Below, piece by piece: positions 39,804 to 48,652 of a DNA stretch of 64,000 nucleotides (positions within the stretch are counted from its first letter, which is position 1; every line of letters starts with the position of its first letter). The notes beneath the pieces are model-generated. The model did no database searches. It was not told where the DNA came from and worked only from the letters and a program-made list of their open reading frames with translations. Position numbers and translations under genes: made by a program. This stretch comes from an uncultured Phascolarctobacterium sp. (GTDB taxonomy: Bacteria > Bacillota > Negativicutes > Acidaminococcales > Acidaminococcaceae), in contig CANRJC010000005.1 of NCBI GenBank assembly GCA_947630795.1, forward strand, positions 41,648 to 105,647. Reading direction: 5' to 3'.

Positions 39804-41145
39804 CACCAGAAGGGCGGCGGCCCGGCTCGTCGAGCAGATCCTCGATTATGGGGCCTACACGAATATCGTTTTGTCCAACTATTTGAAAAAAGAGCGGCTC
39901 CCCACCCAAGAGCGCCGCTTCCTCACCCAATTGGTCTACGGCACGGTGAAGGCCGCGGGGACCATCGATTGGTATCTGAAAAAAGCGGCGAAGAGGGCTC
40001 TGAAAGAGATAGACGCTTCGATCCTTGCCATTTTGCGCATTGCTTTTTATCAAATTTTATATTTAGACAAAGTCCCCGAGCGGGCAGCAGTCTATGAAGC
40101 AGTCGAGGCAGCAAGAAAAACGGCGGGAGAAGGCGCCGTGAAATTCGTAAACGGTGTTTTGCGAAATTTTTTGCGGCAAAAAGAGGACGCTGTCTATGCC
40201 TTTCCTTCGCCCGAAGAAGATCTGCCCACCTACCTCGCTTTAAAATACAGTCACCCTCGTTTTTTGGTGAAACGCTGGCTGGGGCACTACGGGCTGGAAG
40301 CAACGGAAAAATTATTGCGCTTCGATAACGGGACGGCCCCTCTCGTCCTTAGAGCCAACGAGCCGAAGATCACGCGCGTGGCCTTGGCGGAAAAATTGCG
40401 GCAGGCGGGCATCGAGACTCGCCCCAGTCTTTGGAGTTCGAGCGGTCTCGTCTGCACCTCTTTTTGCGGCAGCGAAGCCCTGCGGCAGGCGGCCCCCGGC
40501 CTCTTTTACATCCAAGGGGAGGAAGCCCAAACGGTAGCTCCCGTTTTGGCACCTAAGGCCGGCGAAAAAATATTGGATCTTTGCGCCGCCCCCGGAGGTA
40601 AAAGCACTCATCTTGCTCAATTGACGGACGGGCGGGGCAGCGTCGTTTCCTGCGATATCTATCCCAAAAAATTGCAGCTCATCGAGGCCAACGCCCGTTG
40701 GCTCGGCCTGACCGATATAACGACGCAACTTTTGGACGACGGCCGCACCTTGCGAAAAGATTGGTCGGGAGCCTTCGACGGAGTTTTGGTGGATGCTCCC
40801 TGCAGCGGCCTCGGTGTTTTGAGACAGAGAGCGGAATTGCGTTGGCGTCGTTCTTTGAACGAGCTGAAAATTTTTCCGCCTCTGCAAGCGGCTCTCTTAG
40901 AAACGGCCGCTCGCTATGTGAAAAAAGACGGCCGGCTTTTATACAGCACCTGTACCATCGAGCCCTGTGAGGGACACTACGTCGTAGAAGCTTTTTTGCA
41001 AAATAACCGAGAATGGCAGCGGCAGCCCTTCCCCCATCCCCGCACGGGCGAGGCGGTGGAAGAACTGCAAGTGTTGCCTCACGAAGACGGCATCGATGGA
41101 GGTTTCATCTGTCTTTTGCGGCGCCGCCCGGGAGGGCAGCCATGA
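39778..41145 (+). CDS. rsmB: 16S rRNA (cytosine-967-C5)-methyltransferase RsmB
   Basis: A 455-residue SAM-dependent RNA m5C methyltransferase. The N-terminal NusB-like domain has LTQLVYGTVKAAGTIDWYL near residue 49 and ILAILRIAFYQILYLDKVP near 83-101. The catalytic domain has LDLCAAPGGKSTHLAQL near 265 (SAM site), DAPCSGLGVLRQ near 341 (PC motif) and YSTCTIEPCEG near 387 with the nucleophilic Cys. GTG 39778 lies about 9 bp after GGAGGG inside the end of the DUF116 gene. It overlaps rlmN by 4 bp. Confidence 0.94.
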   Translation: MAATQPKVNTRRAAARLVEQILDYGAYTNIVLSNYLKKERLPTQERRFLTQLVYGTVKAAGTIDWYLKKAAKRALKEIDASILAILRIAFYQILYLDKVPERAAVYEAVEAARKTAGEGAVKFVNGVLRNFLRQKEDAVYAFPSPEEDLPTYLALKYSHPRFLVKRWLGHYGLEATEKLLRFDNGTAPLVLRANEPKITRVALAEKLRQAGIETRPSLWSSSGLVCTSFCGSEALRQAAPGLFYIQGEEAQTVAPVLAPKAGEKILDLCAAPGGKSTHLAQLTDGRGSVVSCDIYPKKLQLIEANARWLGLTDITTQLLDDGRTLRKDWSGAFDGVLVDAPCSGLGVLRQRAELRWRRSLNELKIFPPLQAALLETAARYVKKDGRLLYSTCTIEPCEGHYVVEAFLQNNREWQRQPFPHPRTGEAVEELQVLPHEDGIDGGFICLLRRRPGGQP

Positions 41146-42236
41146 TGGAGCGGAAGAGGGAGCTCTTCGGCCTCGGCCTCGACGCTTTGGAAGAATTTTT
41201 TCTTTCTTTGGGGCTGGCGAGATACAGGAGCAAACAAGTTTACAATTGGCTCTATAAAAAATTCGTCTTCGACTTCGCCGCCATGAGCGACATAGCCAAA
41301 GGAGACAGAGAGGTGCTGGCCGATAAGTGCAGCATCCTCCCCGGTGAGATCGAGATAGCGAAGACCCAACGCAGCGCCGACGGCCTCACCGAGAAAGTGC
41401 TTTTGCGCTATTCCGACGGCGCTTTAGTCGAAAGCGTGCTGATGGAGCACGACTACGGTCATTCGGTGTGCCTCTCCAGCCAAGTGGGTTGCCCCATGGG
41501 CTGTCGCTTCTGCGCCAGCGGACAGCAGGGCTTGGAGCGGGACCTGACCGCCGCAGAGATATTGGCACAGGGAGCGATCTTCGGTAAACATTTGGCAGAG
41601 CAGGGGAAGCGATGGAGCCGCTTGGTGGTGATGGGCAGCGGCGAGCCTTTTTTGAATTACGCTAACGTGCTGGCGGCTTTAGACTTTTTTCATCGGCCCG
41701 ATGCTTGGGGCCTCAGCTATCGGCACATGACCGTCTCCACTTGCGGCATCGTGCCGGGGATAGAGAGGCTGGCCCGGGAGGGCAAGCCCATCAACCTGGC
41801 CATCTCCCTCCACAGCGTCCGGCAGGAAGTGCGCTCGGCTCTGATGCCGGCGAACAAGGTCTATCCCTTCCCGTCGGTGCTGAAAGCGGCGGCTGCTTAC
41901 GGAGCAGACAGCGGCCGTCAGGTGACTTACGAATATATTTTGATCGCCGGGCTCAACCACACGGAAGAAGATGCCGAGCTCTTGGCTTCTTATCTTAAAG
42001 GTCAGAATGCGGCGGTGAACCTCATCCCCGCCAACCCGGTGCCGGACAAAGGGATCGAACGGCCGGCGATGAAGGATTGCCGAGCTTTTTGCCGCCGTTT
42101 GCAAAGAGCGGGCCTCAACGCCACTTTACGCAAAGAAATGGGCAAAGATATAGCCGCCGCCTGCGGCCAGTTGCGGGGAGCCGCCGCCAAGGCCGGCGTG
42201 CATGAAGGAGGATATAGCGGTGCAGGTGATCAGTAG
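41142..42236 (+). CDS. rlmN: Dual-specificity 23S rRNA A2503 / tRNA A37 C2-methyltransferase RlmN
   Basis: A 364-residue radical-SAM enzyme. CLSSQVGCPMGCRFCASG near residues 108-125 holds the CxxxCxxC [4Fe-4S] motif. MGSGEPFLNYANVL (GxGEP) is near 165, MTVSTCGIVPGI near 195, ISLHSVRQEVRSALMP near 223 and INLIPANP-like VNLIPANPVPD near 293. The final conserved Cys region (AACGQL) is present near 346. Two adjacent ATGs (41142, 41145) fit GGAGGG. It overlaps rsmB by 4 bp and extends 17 bp over the following phosphatase gene. Confidence 0.95.
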   Translation: MMERKRELFGLGLDALEEFFLSLGLARYRSKQVYNWLYKKFVFDFAAMSDIAKGDREVLADKCSILPGEIEIAKTQRSADGLTEKVLLRYSDGALVESVLMEHDYGHSVCLSSQVGCPMGCRFCASGQQGLERDLTAAEILAQGAIFGKHLAEQGKRWSRLVVMGSGEPFLNYANVLAALDFFHRPDAWGLSYRHMTVSTCGIVPGIERLAREGKPINLAISLHSVRQEVRSALMPANKVYPFPSVLKAAAAYGADSGRQVTYEYILIAGLNHTEEDAELLASYLKGQNAAVNLIPANPVPDKGIERPAMKDCRAFCRRLQRAGLNATLRKEMGKDIAAACGQLRGAAAKAGVHEGGYSGAGDQ

Positions 42237-43002
42237 GACCCACGTCGGGAGGGTCCGCAGCAATAACGAAGATGCGCTGCTGCTGCGCAGCCCGGATATT
42301 TTTGCCGTAGCCGACGGCATGGGAGGCTATGCAGCGGGAGAGATAGCCAGCCGGGCCACCGTCAAAGCTTTCGAGGCAGCCACTCATCCCCTTCGCCACG
42401 TGCATACGGGGGAGGGGGAAGACCTGACGGAGAAAGTGGGCATCGAATATATTTTGTTGGAGGCTTGTGCCAAGGCCAACGCCCACGTTTACAAGATGGC
42501 TCAGGACAATGCCCAATATCGGGAGATGGGCACTACTCTCACCGCCCTCTACATAGCCGGGGACGGCACAGCCTACGTGGCCCACATCGGCGACAGCCGC
42601 CTCTATCTGTATCGGGAGGGAGTGCTCACCTGCATCACTCACGATCAAAGCGTGGTGGGGGCGCTGCTGCAGGAAGGTAAGATCACTTCCGAAGAAGCCT
42701 TCATCCATCCCAAACGCAATATGTTGCTGCAGGCCTTGGGCGTAGAAGAAAAGGTGGATCCGGAGCTGTGCCACTTTTCTTTGGCTGCCGGCGATCAGAT
42801 CCTCCTTTGTTCCGACGGCCTCTCCGATATGGTGCGGGACGAAGAGATCGCGGCCATTTTGACAGAAGCCGACGGCGAGAAGGCCGCAGATAAACTTTTA
42901 GACGCCGCTTTGGACAACGGCGGCAAAGACAATGTCTCCTTCATCCTGCTGCGGGATATCGTAGGGCTTGCCCCTTCTGAAGGAGGTGGCGAGAGTGAGT
43001 GA
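42220..43002 (+). CDS. prpC: PP2C-type serine/threonine phosphatase (PrpC/Stp)
   Basis: A 260-residue PPM phosphatase that opposes the PASTA kinase. VGRVRSNNEDAL at residues 9-20, FAVADGMGGYAAGE near 28 (the metal DG), GTTLTALYI near 105, AHIGDSRLYLYR near 120, LLCSDGLSDMV near 190 and GGKDNVSFILL near 235 are the PP2C motifs. The GTG at 42220 is preferred because AAGGAGG (42205-42211) lies 8 bp before it; the ATG at 42202 would swallow the ribosome-binding site. It overlaps rlmN by 17 bp and prkC by 8 bp, forming a coupled phosphatase-kinase pair. Confidence 0.93.
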   Translation: MQVISRTHVGRVRSNNEDALLLRSPDIFAVADGMGGYAAGEIASRATVKAFEAATHPLRHVHTGEGEDLTEKVGIEYILLEACAKANAHVYKMAQDNAQYREMGTTLTALYIAGDGTAYVAHIGDSRLYLYREGVLTCITHDQSVVGALLQEGKITSEEAFIHPKRNMLLQALGVEEKVDPELCHFSLAAGDQILLCSDGLSDMVRDEEIAAILTEADGEKAADKLLDAALDNGGKDNVSFILLRDIVGLAPSEGGGESE

Positions 43003-45040
43003 AGAAAAGATCATCGGCAGACTTTTGAACGGCCGTTATCGGGTATTGAGCCCCTTGGGCGCCGGCGGCATGGCTCAGGTCTACTTGGGACAGGACGAAT
43101 TGCTGGACCGCAATGTAGCCATCAAGATGCTGCGGCCCGAATTGGCTTCCGATCGGGACTTGGTGGAGCAGTTTAGGCGGGAAGCAAAATCCGTCGCCCG
43201 CCTCTATCATCCCTACATCATCAATATCTACGATGTGGCCTTGGACGGGCCCGATCAATATATCGTGATGGAATACGTGCGGGGCACCACTTTGAAGACT
43301 TTGCTGCAAAAGCATCGGCTGAGCATCAGGGCCGCACTGCTCATCGCCGCCCGTTTGGCCAACGCTTTGGAGCATGCGCACAACCGCAATATCATTCACT
43401 GCGACATCAAACCTCAAAACATCCTCATCGATAGCGAACTGGAGCCTAAGATCGCCGACTTCGGCATCGCCAAGATGATCAGCAGCCAGACGGTGGTCTT
43501 TTCCGCTTCGGTGATGGGCAGCGTCCACTATCTTTCTCCTGAGCAGGCAGAGGGAGGGAAGGTGACCGCCGCCAGCGATGTGTACAGCTTGGGCGTGGTC
43601 CTCTTCGAGATGCTCACCGGTCAGGTGCCCTATAACGGGCCCACTGCGGTGGCGGTGACCATGATGCACGCCGCTCAGCCTATCCCCCGCTTGCAAGATC
43701 ACATGCAAGAAGTGCCGGAGGGACTGCAGGAGATCATCGACAAGGCCATGGCCAAGAAGCCGGAGCAGCGTTACGAGAATGCCAGCCAAATGCGCAAAGA
43801 CCTGCAGGCTCTTTTGGCGAAATTGTACGGCAGCGACGATAAAGATCTGTCTTTTGAAGTAGGCGACCTGGTGCAAAGAGAAACCGAGACTGCCGCGGTC
43901 CCTTTGTCCGAAGAAGAGGCGGCCACCCAGATCATGCGGCGGCCTGCGGCCGCAGCAGCGGAAAAAGACGGCGGGGCCGAGGGAGACACTCTGCCCCTCA
44001 CCAAAGAACTGCCTACCGAACCTGAGCAGCTCCCCAAGGGCTCCGTGCTGGCCGTGCTGAAAAATAAATTTCAAAAGAAAAATGCGGAGGAGCCGGCCGG
44101 CGATGTTTTCCCTCGGCGGGGCAAAAAACGGCGGCTCAACTGGACCCGTATCCTGTTGCTCATCACTTTTTTGGTGGTGGTCATCAGCATGTGCGCTCAC
44201 TTTTTCTTCAGCCTGCGCTACAAAGAAGCGCCGGTGCCCGATGTGGTGGGCATGACGGTGGTGGAAGCGCAGAAAACTTTAGAAGGGAAAAACTTCCGGG
44301 TGAAATTGGAAGAGAGCTTCAGCAACGATCCCTCCTTCAAAGCGGGGCTGGTGATGGACCAGAGCGTGAACGCCGGCGATAAGGCAAGAGAGCACAGCAC
44401 TATCACTCTCACCATCTCCCGCGGCGCCGAATTGAAAGAAGTGCCAGACGTGACGGGCATGTCTTTGGTGAAGGCCACCGCCGTCCTGGAAGGGGCCGGC
44501 TTCAACGTGGGCCGAGTGGAATATAAATATGTGAAAGGCGTACGGGTAGGGGCCGTTGCTTCTTCCTCGCCCAAAGGTGCGGAAAGATCGCCCAAGGGCA
44601 GCGACATCGATCTTCTGCTGTGCGAAGGCGACAGACCGGTGCCGGAGATCGTGGGCAAAAAATTGAGCGAAGCCCAGACTCTTTTGAACAAGGCCCAGCT
44701 GACTTTGGGAAGAGTGAGCGAAGTGCAGGGCAATGAGCCCAAGGGCACCGTCAAGAGCGCAGACCCGCCGGTGGGCACCAAGCTGAGCAGCGGCGATAAG
44801 GTGGACGTGGTCATCAGCTCCGGGCCGGCGATGAAAAACACTTATGTGGAATTCGTGGTGCCGGGCAACAACAAACGCCACGACGTAGAGATCATCCTCA
44901 CCGATATGACCGGCAGCATCAGCCTCTACAGAGGCAAACAGCGAGGCGGCGTGCGGATCAGGCAAAGGCTGGATTATGCTCCTCCCGCCACGGTCACCCT
45001 CATCTGCGACGGCGTGAGGGCGGAGGAAAAGAGCCTGTGA
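42995..45040 (+). CDS. prkC: PASTA-domain serine/threonine protein kinase (PrkC/Stk type)
   Basis: A 681-residue membrane kinase. A cytosolic Hanks-type kinase domain (residues ~9-275) has GAGGMAQVYLG, VAIKML (catalytic Lys), IIHCDIKPQN, IADFGIAK and SDVYSLGVVLFEMLTGQ. A juxtamembrane linker leads to one TM (WTRILLLITFLVVVISMCAHF, about 382-402). Three PASTA repeats start near VPDVVGMTVVEAQ (414), VPDVTGMSLVKA (484) and VPEIVGKKLSEAQ (547), then a basic tail. PASTA domains sense muropeptides or cell-wall precursors. The usual HRD is HCD here, so the RD arginine is missing. GTG 42995 follows AAGGAGGTG. Confidence 0.94.
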   Translation: MSEEKIIGRLLNGRYRVLSPLGAGGMAQVYLGQDELLDRNVAIKMLRPELASDRDLVEQFRREAKSVARLYHPYIINIYDVALDGPDQYIVMEYVRGTTLKTLLQKHRLSIRAALLIAARLANALEHAHNRNIIHCDIKPQNILIDSELEPKIADFGIAKMISSQTVVFSASVMGSVHYLSPEQAEGGKVTAASDVYSLGVVLFEMLTGQVPYNGPTAVAVTMMHAAQPIPRLQDHMQEVPEGLQEIIDKAMAKKPEQRYENASQMRKDLQALLAKLYGSDDKDLSFEVGDLVQRETETAAVPLSEEEAATQIMRRPAAAAAEKDGGAEGDTLPLTKELPTEPEQLPKGSVLAVLKNKFQKKNAEEPAGDVFPRRGKKRRLNWTRILLLITFLVVVISMCAHFFFSLRYKEAPVPDVVGMTVVEAQKTLEGKNFRVKLEESFSNDPSFKAGLVMDQSVNAGDKAREHSTITLTISRGAELKEVPDVTGMSLVKATAVLEGAGFNVGRVEYKYVKGVRVGAVASSSPKGAERSPKGSDIDLLLCEGDRPVPEIVGKKLSEAQTLLNKAQLTLGRVSEVQGNEPKGTVKSADPPVGTKLSSGDKVDVVISSGPAMKNTYVEFVVPGNNKRHDVEIILTDMTGSISLYRGKQRGGVRIRQRLDYAPPATVTLICDGVRAEEKSL

Positions 45041-45912
45041 AGGAAGAGGGGAGAGTCCTTAAAACCTACAGCGGCTACTATTACGTGGCCACAGAAGACA
45101 GAGTGATCCCCTGCAAGATCAAAGGGCGCATGAAACAGCGGCGCTACTCTTTGGTGACGGGGGACAGGGTCCTCATCGAGAGCGACGGGGCCGAGGGCAT
45201 GGTGACGGATATTTTGCCCAGAAGCAATTTCATCGACCGCCCGACCATGGCCAACCTCGATCTTTTGCTTTTGACCTTTGCCTGCGCCCGCCCTGCCTTC
45301 AGTTCCCTAATTGCCGATAAATTGCTGGCCTTGGCGGAAAACGCCGGGGTGAGCGTGCTGCTGCTGTTGAATAAAACGGACTTGGTTTCAGAAGAAGAGG
45401 CGAAAGAGATCGCCGCTCTTTACGAAAAAGCGGGCTACGAAGTGCTGCTCCTTTCTGCCAAGACGGGGCGAGGTCTCGACGAGCTTCGCGAAAAAGTGCG
45501 GGGAAAGACCTGCGCTTTGGGCGGGCCCAGCGGCGTGGGAAAAAGTTCTCTCGTCAACGCTTTGGCTCCTGGGGCTTTGCGGGGCACCGGGGAATTGAGC
45601 GCCAAGATCGACCGGGGCAAGCACACCACCCGTTATGCGGAGCTGCTGCCTTTTGCCGGCGGCTATTTGGCCGATACACCGGGCTTCGGCAACGTGCTTT
45701 TGGAAGAAGGGCCCCGGTTGGATGCGGCCGCTGCTTTCAAAGAATTCGCCGTTTATGCGGGGCACTGCCGTTATCGGCCCTGCAGCCACAGCCACGAGCC
45801 GGGCTGCGCCGTGAAGGAGGCAGTAAAGGCGGGGGACATCGCTCCCTCCCGTTATGAAAATTATCTGGCCATCCTGAAAGAGATGAAGGCATGGCCGGGA
45901 AGGAAGGCTTGA
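45037..45912 (+). CDS. rsgA: Ribosome small-subunit GTPase A
   Basis: A 291-residue circularly permuted GTPase for 30S maturation. An OB-fold occupies residues 1-65 (KTYSGYYYVATEDRVIPCKI, VTGDRV). Then NKTDLV (G4) comes near 111, GGPSGVGKSSLVNAL (G1) near 167, RGKHTTRY (G2) near 192 and DTPGF (G3) near 214. A C-terminal Zn knuckle has CRYRPCSHSHEPGC near 247. GTG 45037 overlaps the prkC stop by 4 bp. The order prpC-prkC-rsgA-rpe is classic for Bacillota. Confidence 0.95.
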   Translation: MKEEGRVLKTYSGYYYVATEDRVIPCKIKGRMKQRRYSLVTGDRVLIESDGAEGMVTDILPRSNFIDRPTMANLDLLLLTFACARPAFSSLIADKLLALAENAGVSVLLLLNKTDLVSEEEAKEIAALYEKAGYEVLLLSAKTGRGLDELREKVRGKTCALGGPSGVGKSSLVNALAPGALRGTGELSAKIDRGKHTTRYAELLPFAGGYLADTPGFGNVLLEEGPRLDAAAAFKEFAVYAGHCRYRPCSHSHEPGCAVKEAVKAGDIAPSRYENYLAILKEMKAWPGRKA

Positions 45913-45914
45913 AG

Positions 45915-46559
45915 ATGACGATCATTGCTCCTTCTATTTTGTCCGCAGATTTCTCCCGTTTGGCCGACGAGATCCGCAAGGTGGAAGAGGCCGGAGCGGA
46001 TTGGCTGCACATCGACGTGATGGACGGCTGCTTCGTCCCCAACCTCACCTTCGGAGCGCCGGTGGTGAAGAAGCTGCGGCCCGTCACCCCTCTCTTTTTC
46101 GATTGCCACCTGATGGTGGAGCAGCCGGAAAAATATATCGATGCTTTTCAAAAAGCCGGAGCCGATCTGTTGTGCGTCCATGCGGAAGCCACCAAGCATC
46201 TGCACCGTTGCCTGCAGCAGATAAAAGAGGCAGGCATGAAGGCCGCAGCGGCTCTCAACCCCGCCACTCCTCTTGCGGCGGTGGAAGAAGTTTTGCCTAT
46301 CCTCGACATGGTGCTCTTGATGACGGTGGATCCGGGCTTCGGCGGGCAGGCCTTCATCGGCGAAGGAGTAGACAAGATACGCCGCCTGCGGGCCCTTTTG
46401 GACGAGCGGGGGATGCAGGTGCCCATAGAAGTCGACGGAGGCATCACCGCCGAGACGGCTCCTTTGGTGAAAGAAGCCGGGGCCGAGATCTTGGTGGCCG
46501 GCTCCTACATTTACGGGGCGCAAGATGCGGCGGCGGCCATAGCAGCCCTGCGCGGCTGA
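45915..46559 (+). CDS. rpe: Ribulose-phosphate 3-epimerase
   Basis: Interconverts ribulose-5-P and xylulose-5-P in the pentose phosphate pathway. It is a 214-residue TIM barrel: IAPSILSADFSRL at residues 4-16, WLHIDVMDGCFVPNLTFG near 30-47 (metal His and Asp), FFDCHLMVEQPEKYI near 61, MTVDPGFGGQAF near 136-147 and IEVDGGITAETAP near 171. ATG 45915 is supported by AGGAAGG at 45901. It lies 2 bp after rsgA and likely ends this operon, although no strong terminator is visible before the next promoter. Confidence 0.95.
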   Translation: MTIIAPSILSADFSRLADEIRKVEEAGADWLHIDVMDGCFVPNLTFGAPVVKKLRPVTPLFFDCHLMVEQPEKYIDAFQKAGADLLCVHAEATKHLHRCLQQIKEAGMKAAAALNPATPLAAVEEVLPILDMVLLMTVDPGFGGQAFIGEGVDKIRRLRALLDERGMQVPIEVDGGITAETAPLVKEAGAEILVAGSYIYGAQDAAAAIAALRG

Positions 46560-46595
46560 AGGCAGAAAGAATTTGCGCGGCCTCTGCGTAAAATC

Positions 46596-46624
46596 TTGAA
46601 AATAGAAACTTCTCATTGTATAAT
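46596..46624 (+). promoter_or_regulatory. Promoter of yebC
   Basis: TTGAAA at 46596-46601, a 17-bp spacer and TATAAT at 46619-46624, 65 bp before the yebC ATG. Confidence 0.8.
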
Positions 46625-46688
46625 CAACTAGTATGAACAAATAAAGGCAAGGGCCGCCCGGCGGCCGCAAGTTTGGAGGCAGAAAACT

Positions 46689-47426
46689 ATGTCGGGACAT
46701 AGTAAGTGGGCTAACATCAAACATAAAAAAGGCAAGGCCGACGCCTTGCGGGGCAAGATCACCACTAAAATTTCCAGAGAGATCACCATCGCCGTGCGCA
46801 TGGGTGGCAGCGACCCCACCGGCAATATGAAATTGAAGCTGGCTTTGAGCAAGGCCAAGGCCAACAACGTGCCCAAAGAAAATATCCAGCGGGCCATCGC
46901 CAAAGGCGCAGGCGCTCTGGAAGGCAGCAGTTTCGAAGAAGTCACTTACGAAGGCTACGGGCCCTGCGGCATCGCCGTGATGGTTACGGCCCTCACCGAC
47001 AACCGCAACCGCACCGCCGCCGATGTGCGCCATGTTTTCACCAAGCACGGCGGCAACTTGGGAGGCAGCGGTTGCGTCAGCTACATGTTCCAACAAAAAG
47101 GCAGCTTCTGGATCGGGGCTGAGAGCGGTCTCAGCGAAGACGACCTGATGCTGGTCGCCTTGGATGCGGGAGCCGAAGATATCAAGAGCGACGAAGAAGG
47201 CTTCGAGATCCTCACGGAACCCGCCAACTTCGACGCCGTGGCCAAAGCATTGGAAGACGCAGGCATCGAAGCGGAAGATGCGGAGATCACCATGCTGCCC
47301 AATACCACCACCGCCCTCAGCGGCGAGGACGCCGAAAAGGTGCAGCGGCTGCTGGACGCTTTGGAAGAATTGGACGACGTGCAGGATGTTTATTCCAACG
47401 CCGAATTGCCGGAGGAAGAAGAGTGA
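46689..47426 (+). CDS. YebC/PmpR family DNA-binding regulatory protein
   Basis: A 245-residue protein beginning MSGHSKWANIKHKKGKADA, the invariant YebC start. KITTKISREITIAVRMGG near 22, LALSKAKANNVPKENIQRAI near 50-69, YEGYGPCGIAVMVTALTDNRNRTAADVRHVF near 88-118 and GNLGGSGCVSYMF near 122 follow. Members act as transcription regulators or assist translation of proline-rich stretches; which applies here is unknown. It lies upstream of ruvCAB, the common arrangement, but a terminator separates it from ruvC. GGAGGCAGAAAACT precedes the ATG. Confidence 0.94.
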   Translation: MSGHSKWANIKHKKGKADALRGKITTKISREITIAVRMGGSDPTGNMKLKLALSKAKANNVPKENIQRAIAKGAGALEGSSFEEVTYEGYGPCGIAVMVTALTDNRNRTAADVRHVFTKHGGNLGGSGCVSYMFQQKGSFWIGAESGLSEDDLMLVALDAGAEDIKSDEEGFEILTEPANFDAVAKALEDAGIEAEDAEITMLPNTTTALSGEDAEKVQRLLDALEELDDVQDVYSNAELPEEEE

Positions 47427-47430
47427 TGCG

Positions 47431-47463
47431 AAGTGGCGGGCAGGCGGATGCCTGCCACTTTTA
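47431..47463 (+). terminator. Terminator between yebC and ruvC
   Basis: AAGTGGC (47431-47437) plus GCAGGC pairs with GCCTGC plus CACTT (47450-47460), with a short GGAT loop and a following TTTTAT. It is compact but plausible; some read-through into ruvC is likely since no separate ruvC promoter is obvious. Confidence 0.65.
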
Positions 47464-47511
47464 TAAAGGGCCGAAAGTCGCTGGACCGAAGGCCTCGGTG
47501 AGAAAAAGACA

Positions 47512-48039
47512 ATGATCGCCATAGGGATAGACCCTGGCACCGCTATTTGCGGCTACGGAGTGGTGGAGCTGGTGGGCAACAGTCTGCGCCCCCTCTGTTA
47601 CGGAGCGGTGACTACCGATAAAGACCAGCTGCCGGAACTGCGGCTGCAAAAGATATATAGGGAGCTGAGCGGTCTGATCGCAGACTACAAGCCCGACTTC
47701 ATGAGCATAGAAAAGCTCTTTTTCAACCGCAACGTGACCACCGCTATCCCGGTGGGGCAGGCCCGGGGCGTGGCTCTTTTGACGGCGGCCAACAGCAGCC
47801 TGCCTGTCTTGGAATTCACGCCCATGCAGATCAAGCAGAGCGTGGTGGGGACGGGCAGCGCCTCCAAGGAGCAGGTGATCTTTATGGTGATGCATCTTTT
47901 GAACATCCGCCAAAAGATCCGACCCGATGATGTGGCCGACGCTCTGGCGGCGGCCATCTGCGGCCTGCACAACGCGGCCACCCGACGGTGGACGGAAGCG
48001 GCGGCCGGTTCGAAAGATACGGGGAGAGTGTTGAGATGA
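47512..48039 (+). CDS. ruvC: Holliday junction endonuclease RuvC
   Basis: A 175-residue RNase H-fold resolvase. IGIDPGTAICGYGVVE near residues 4-19 (first catalytic Asp), MSIEKLFFNRNVTTAIPVGQARG near 63-85 (catalytic Glu) and RPDDVADALAAAICGLHN near 138-155 (last acidic pair). It cuts Holliday junctions made by RuvAB. ATG 47512 has only GAAAAAGACA upstream, a weak ribosome-binding site. It overlaps ruvA by 4 bp. Confidence 0.95.
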   Translation: MIAIGIDPGTAICGYGVVELVGNSLRPLCYGAVTTDKDQLPELRLQKIYRELSGLIADYKPDFMSIEKLFFNRNVTTAIPVGQARGVALLTAANSSLPVLEFTPMQIKQSVVGTGSASKEQVIFMVMHLLNIRQKIRPDDVADALAAAICGLHNAATRRWTEAAAGSKDTGRVLR

Positions 48040-48647
48040 TAGGCAGTTTACGGGGACAGGTGAGCGAGCTCGGCCTTGAGACTTGCATCATCGAGACCAA
48101 GGGCGGCGTAGGCTACAGAGTCTTCATGGCCGCCGGCGAATTGAGCCGCCTGCAGGCGAAGCAGGAGGTAAGGCTCTACATCCACACCGCCGTGAGAGAA
48201 GACGCCATTTTGCTCTTCGGTTTTTTGACCAGAGAAGGCTACGAGCTCTTCCTGTTGCTTTTGGGAGTGAGCGGCGTGGGGCCCAAGGTGGCTTTGGGGA
48301 TACTGGGGGCCATCAAACCGTCGGCTTTTTATTTGGCCCTGCGCAGCAAAGACATGAAGGTGCTGACCAAACTGCCGGGCATCGGCAAGAAAACGGCGGA
48401 GCGGTTGGTGCTGGAATTGAAAGACAGAGTGGGCGGTTTCACCGACAGCGGCGGCCGGGAGTTCAGCGTCGACGGCGGCGGTGCGGCGAGCCCGGTGGCC
48501 GAAGCCATCGAAGCCTTGGCCTCTTTAGGTTATGCCAACAGCGAGATCATGCCCGTTTTGGAGCAGATACCCGACTGCGCCTCTTTGAGCGCAGAAGAGA
48601 TCTTGCCTCGGGCCCTGCGCCTTTTCGCCGCTAAAAAGCAGAGGTAG
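48036..48647 (+). CDS. ruvA: Holliday junction branch migration protein RuvA
   Basis: A 203-residue junction-binding protein. [19 protein letters not shown] at the start (OB-fold), then [35 protein letters not shown] strands near 43-73. Two helix-hairpin-helix elements follow: [14 protein letters not shown] near 74 and [21 protein letters not shown] near 107-127. The C-terminal domain that binds RuvB starts near residue 155 ([15 protein letters not shown]). It is coupled to ruvC by overlap and lies 5 bp before ruvB. Confidence 0.95.
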   Translation: MIGSLRGQVSELGLETCIIETKGGVGYRVFMAAGELSRLQAKQEVRLYIHTAVREDAILLFGFLTREGYELFLLLLGVSGVGPKVALGILGAIKPSAFYLALRSKDMKVLTKLPGIGKKTAERLVLELKDRVGGFTDSGGREFSVDGGGAASPVAEAIEALASLGYANSEIMPVLEQIPDCASLSAEEILPRALRLFAAKKQR

Positions 48648-48652
48648 ACAGC

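Noticed and set aside
42941..44200. Minus-strand frame (419 codons) opposite prkC
   Set aside because: Antisense to the PASTA kinase with His/Gln-rich shadow composition.
45861..47540. Long minus-strand frame (559 codons) opposite rpe and yebC
   Set aside because: It overlaps two confident genes and their promoter on the other strand, and shows no recognisable domain.
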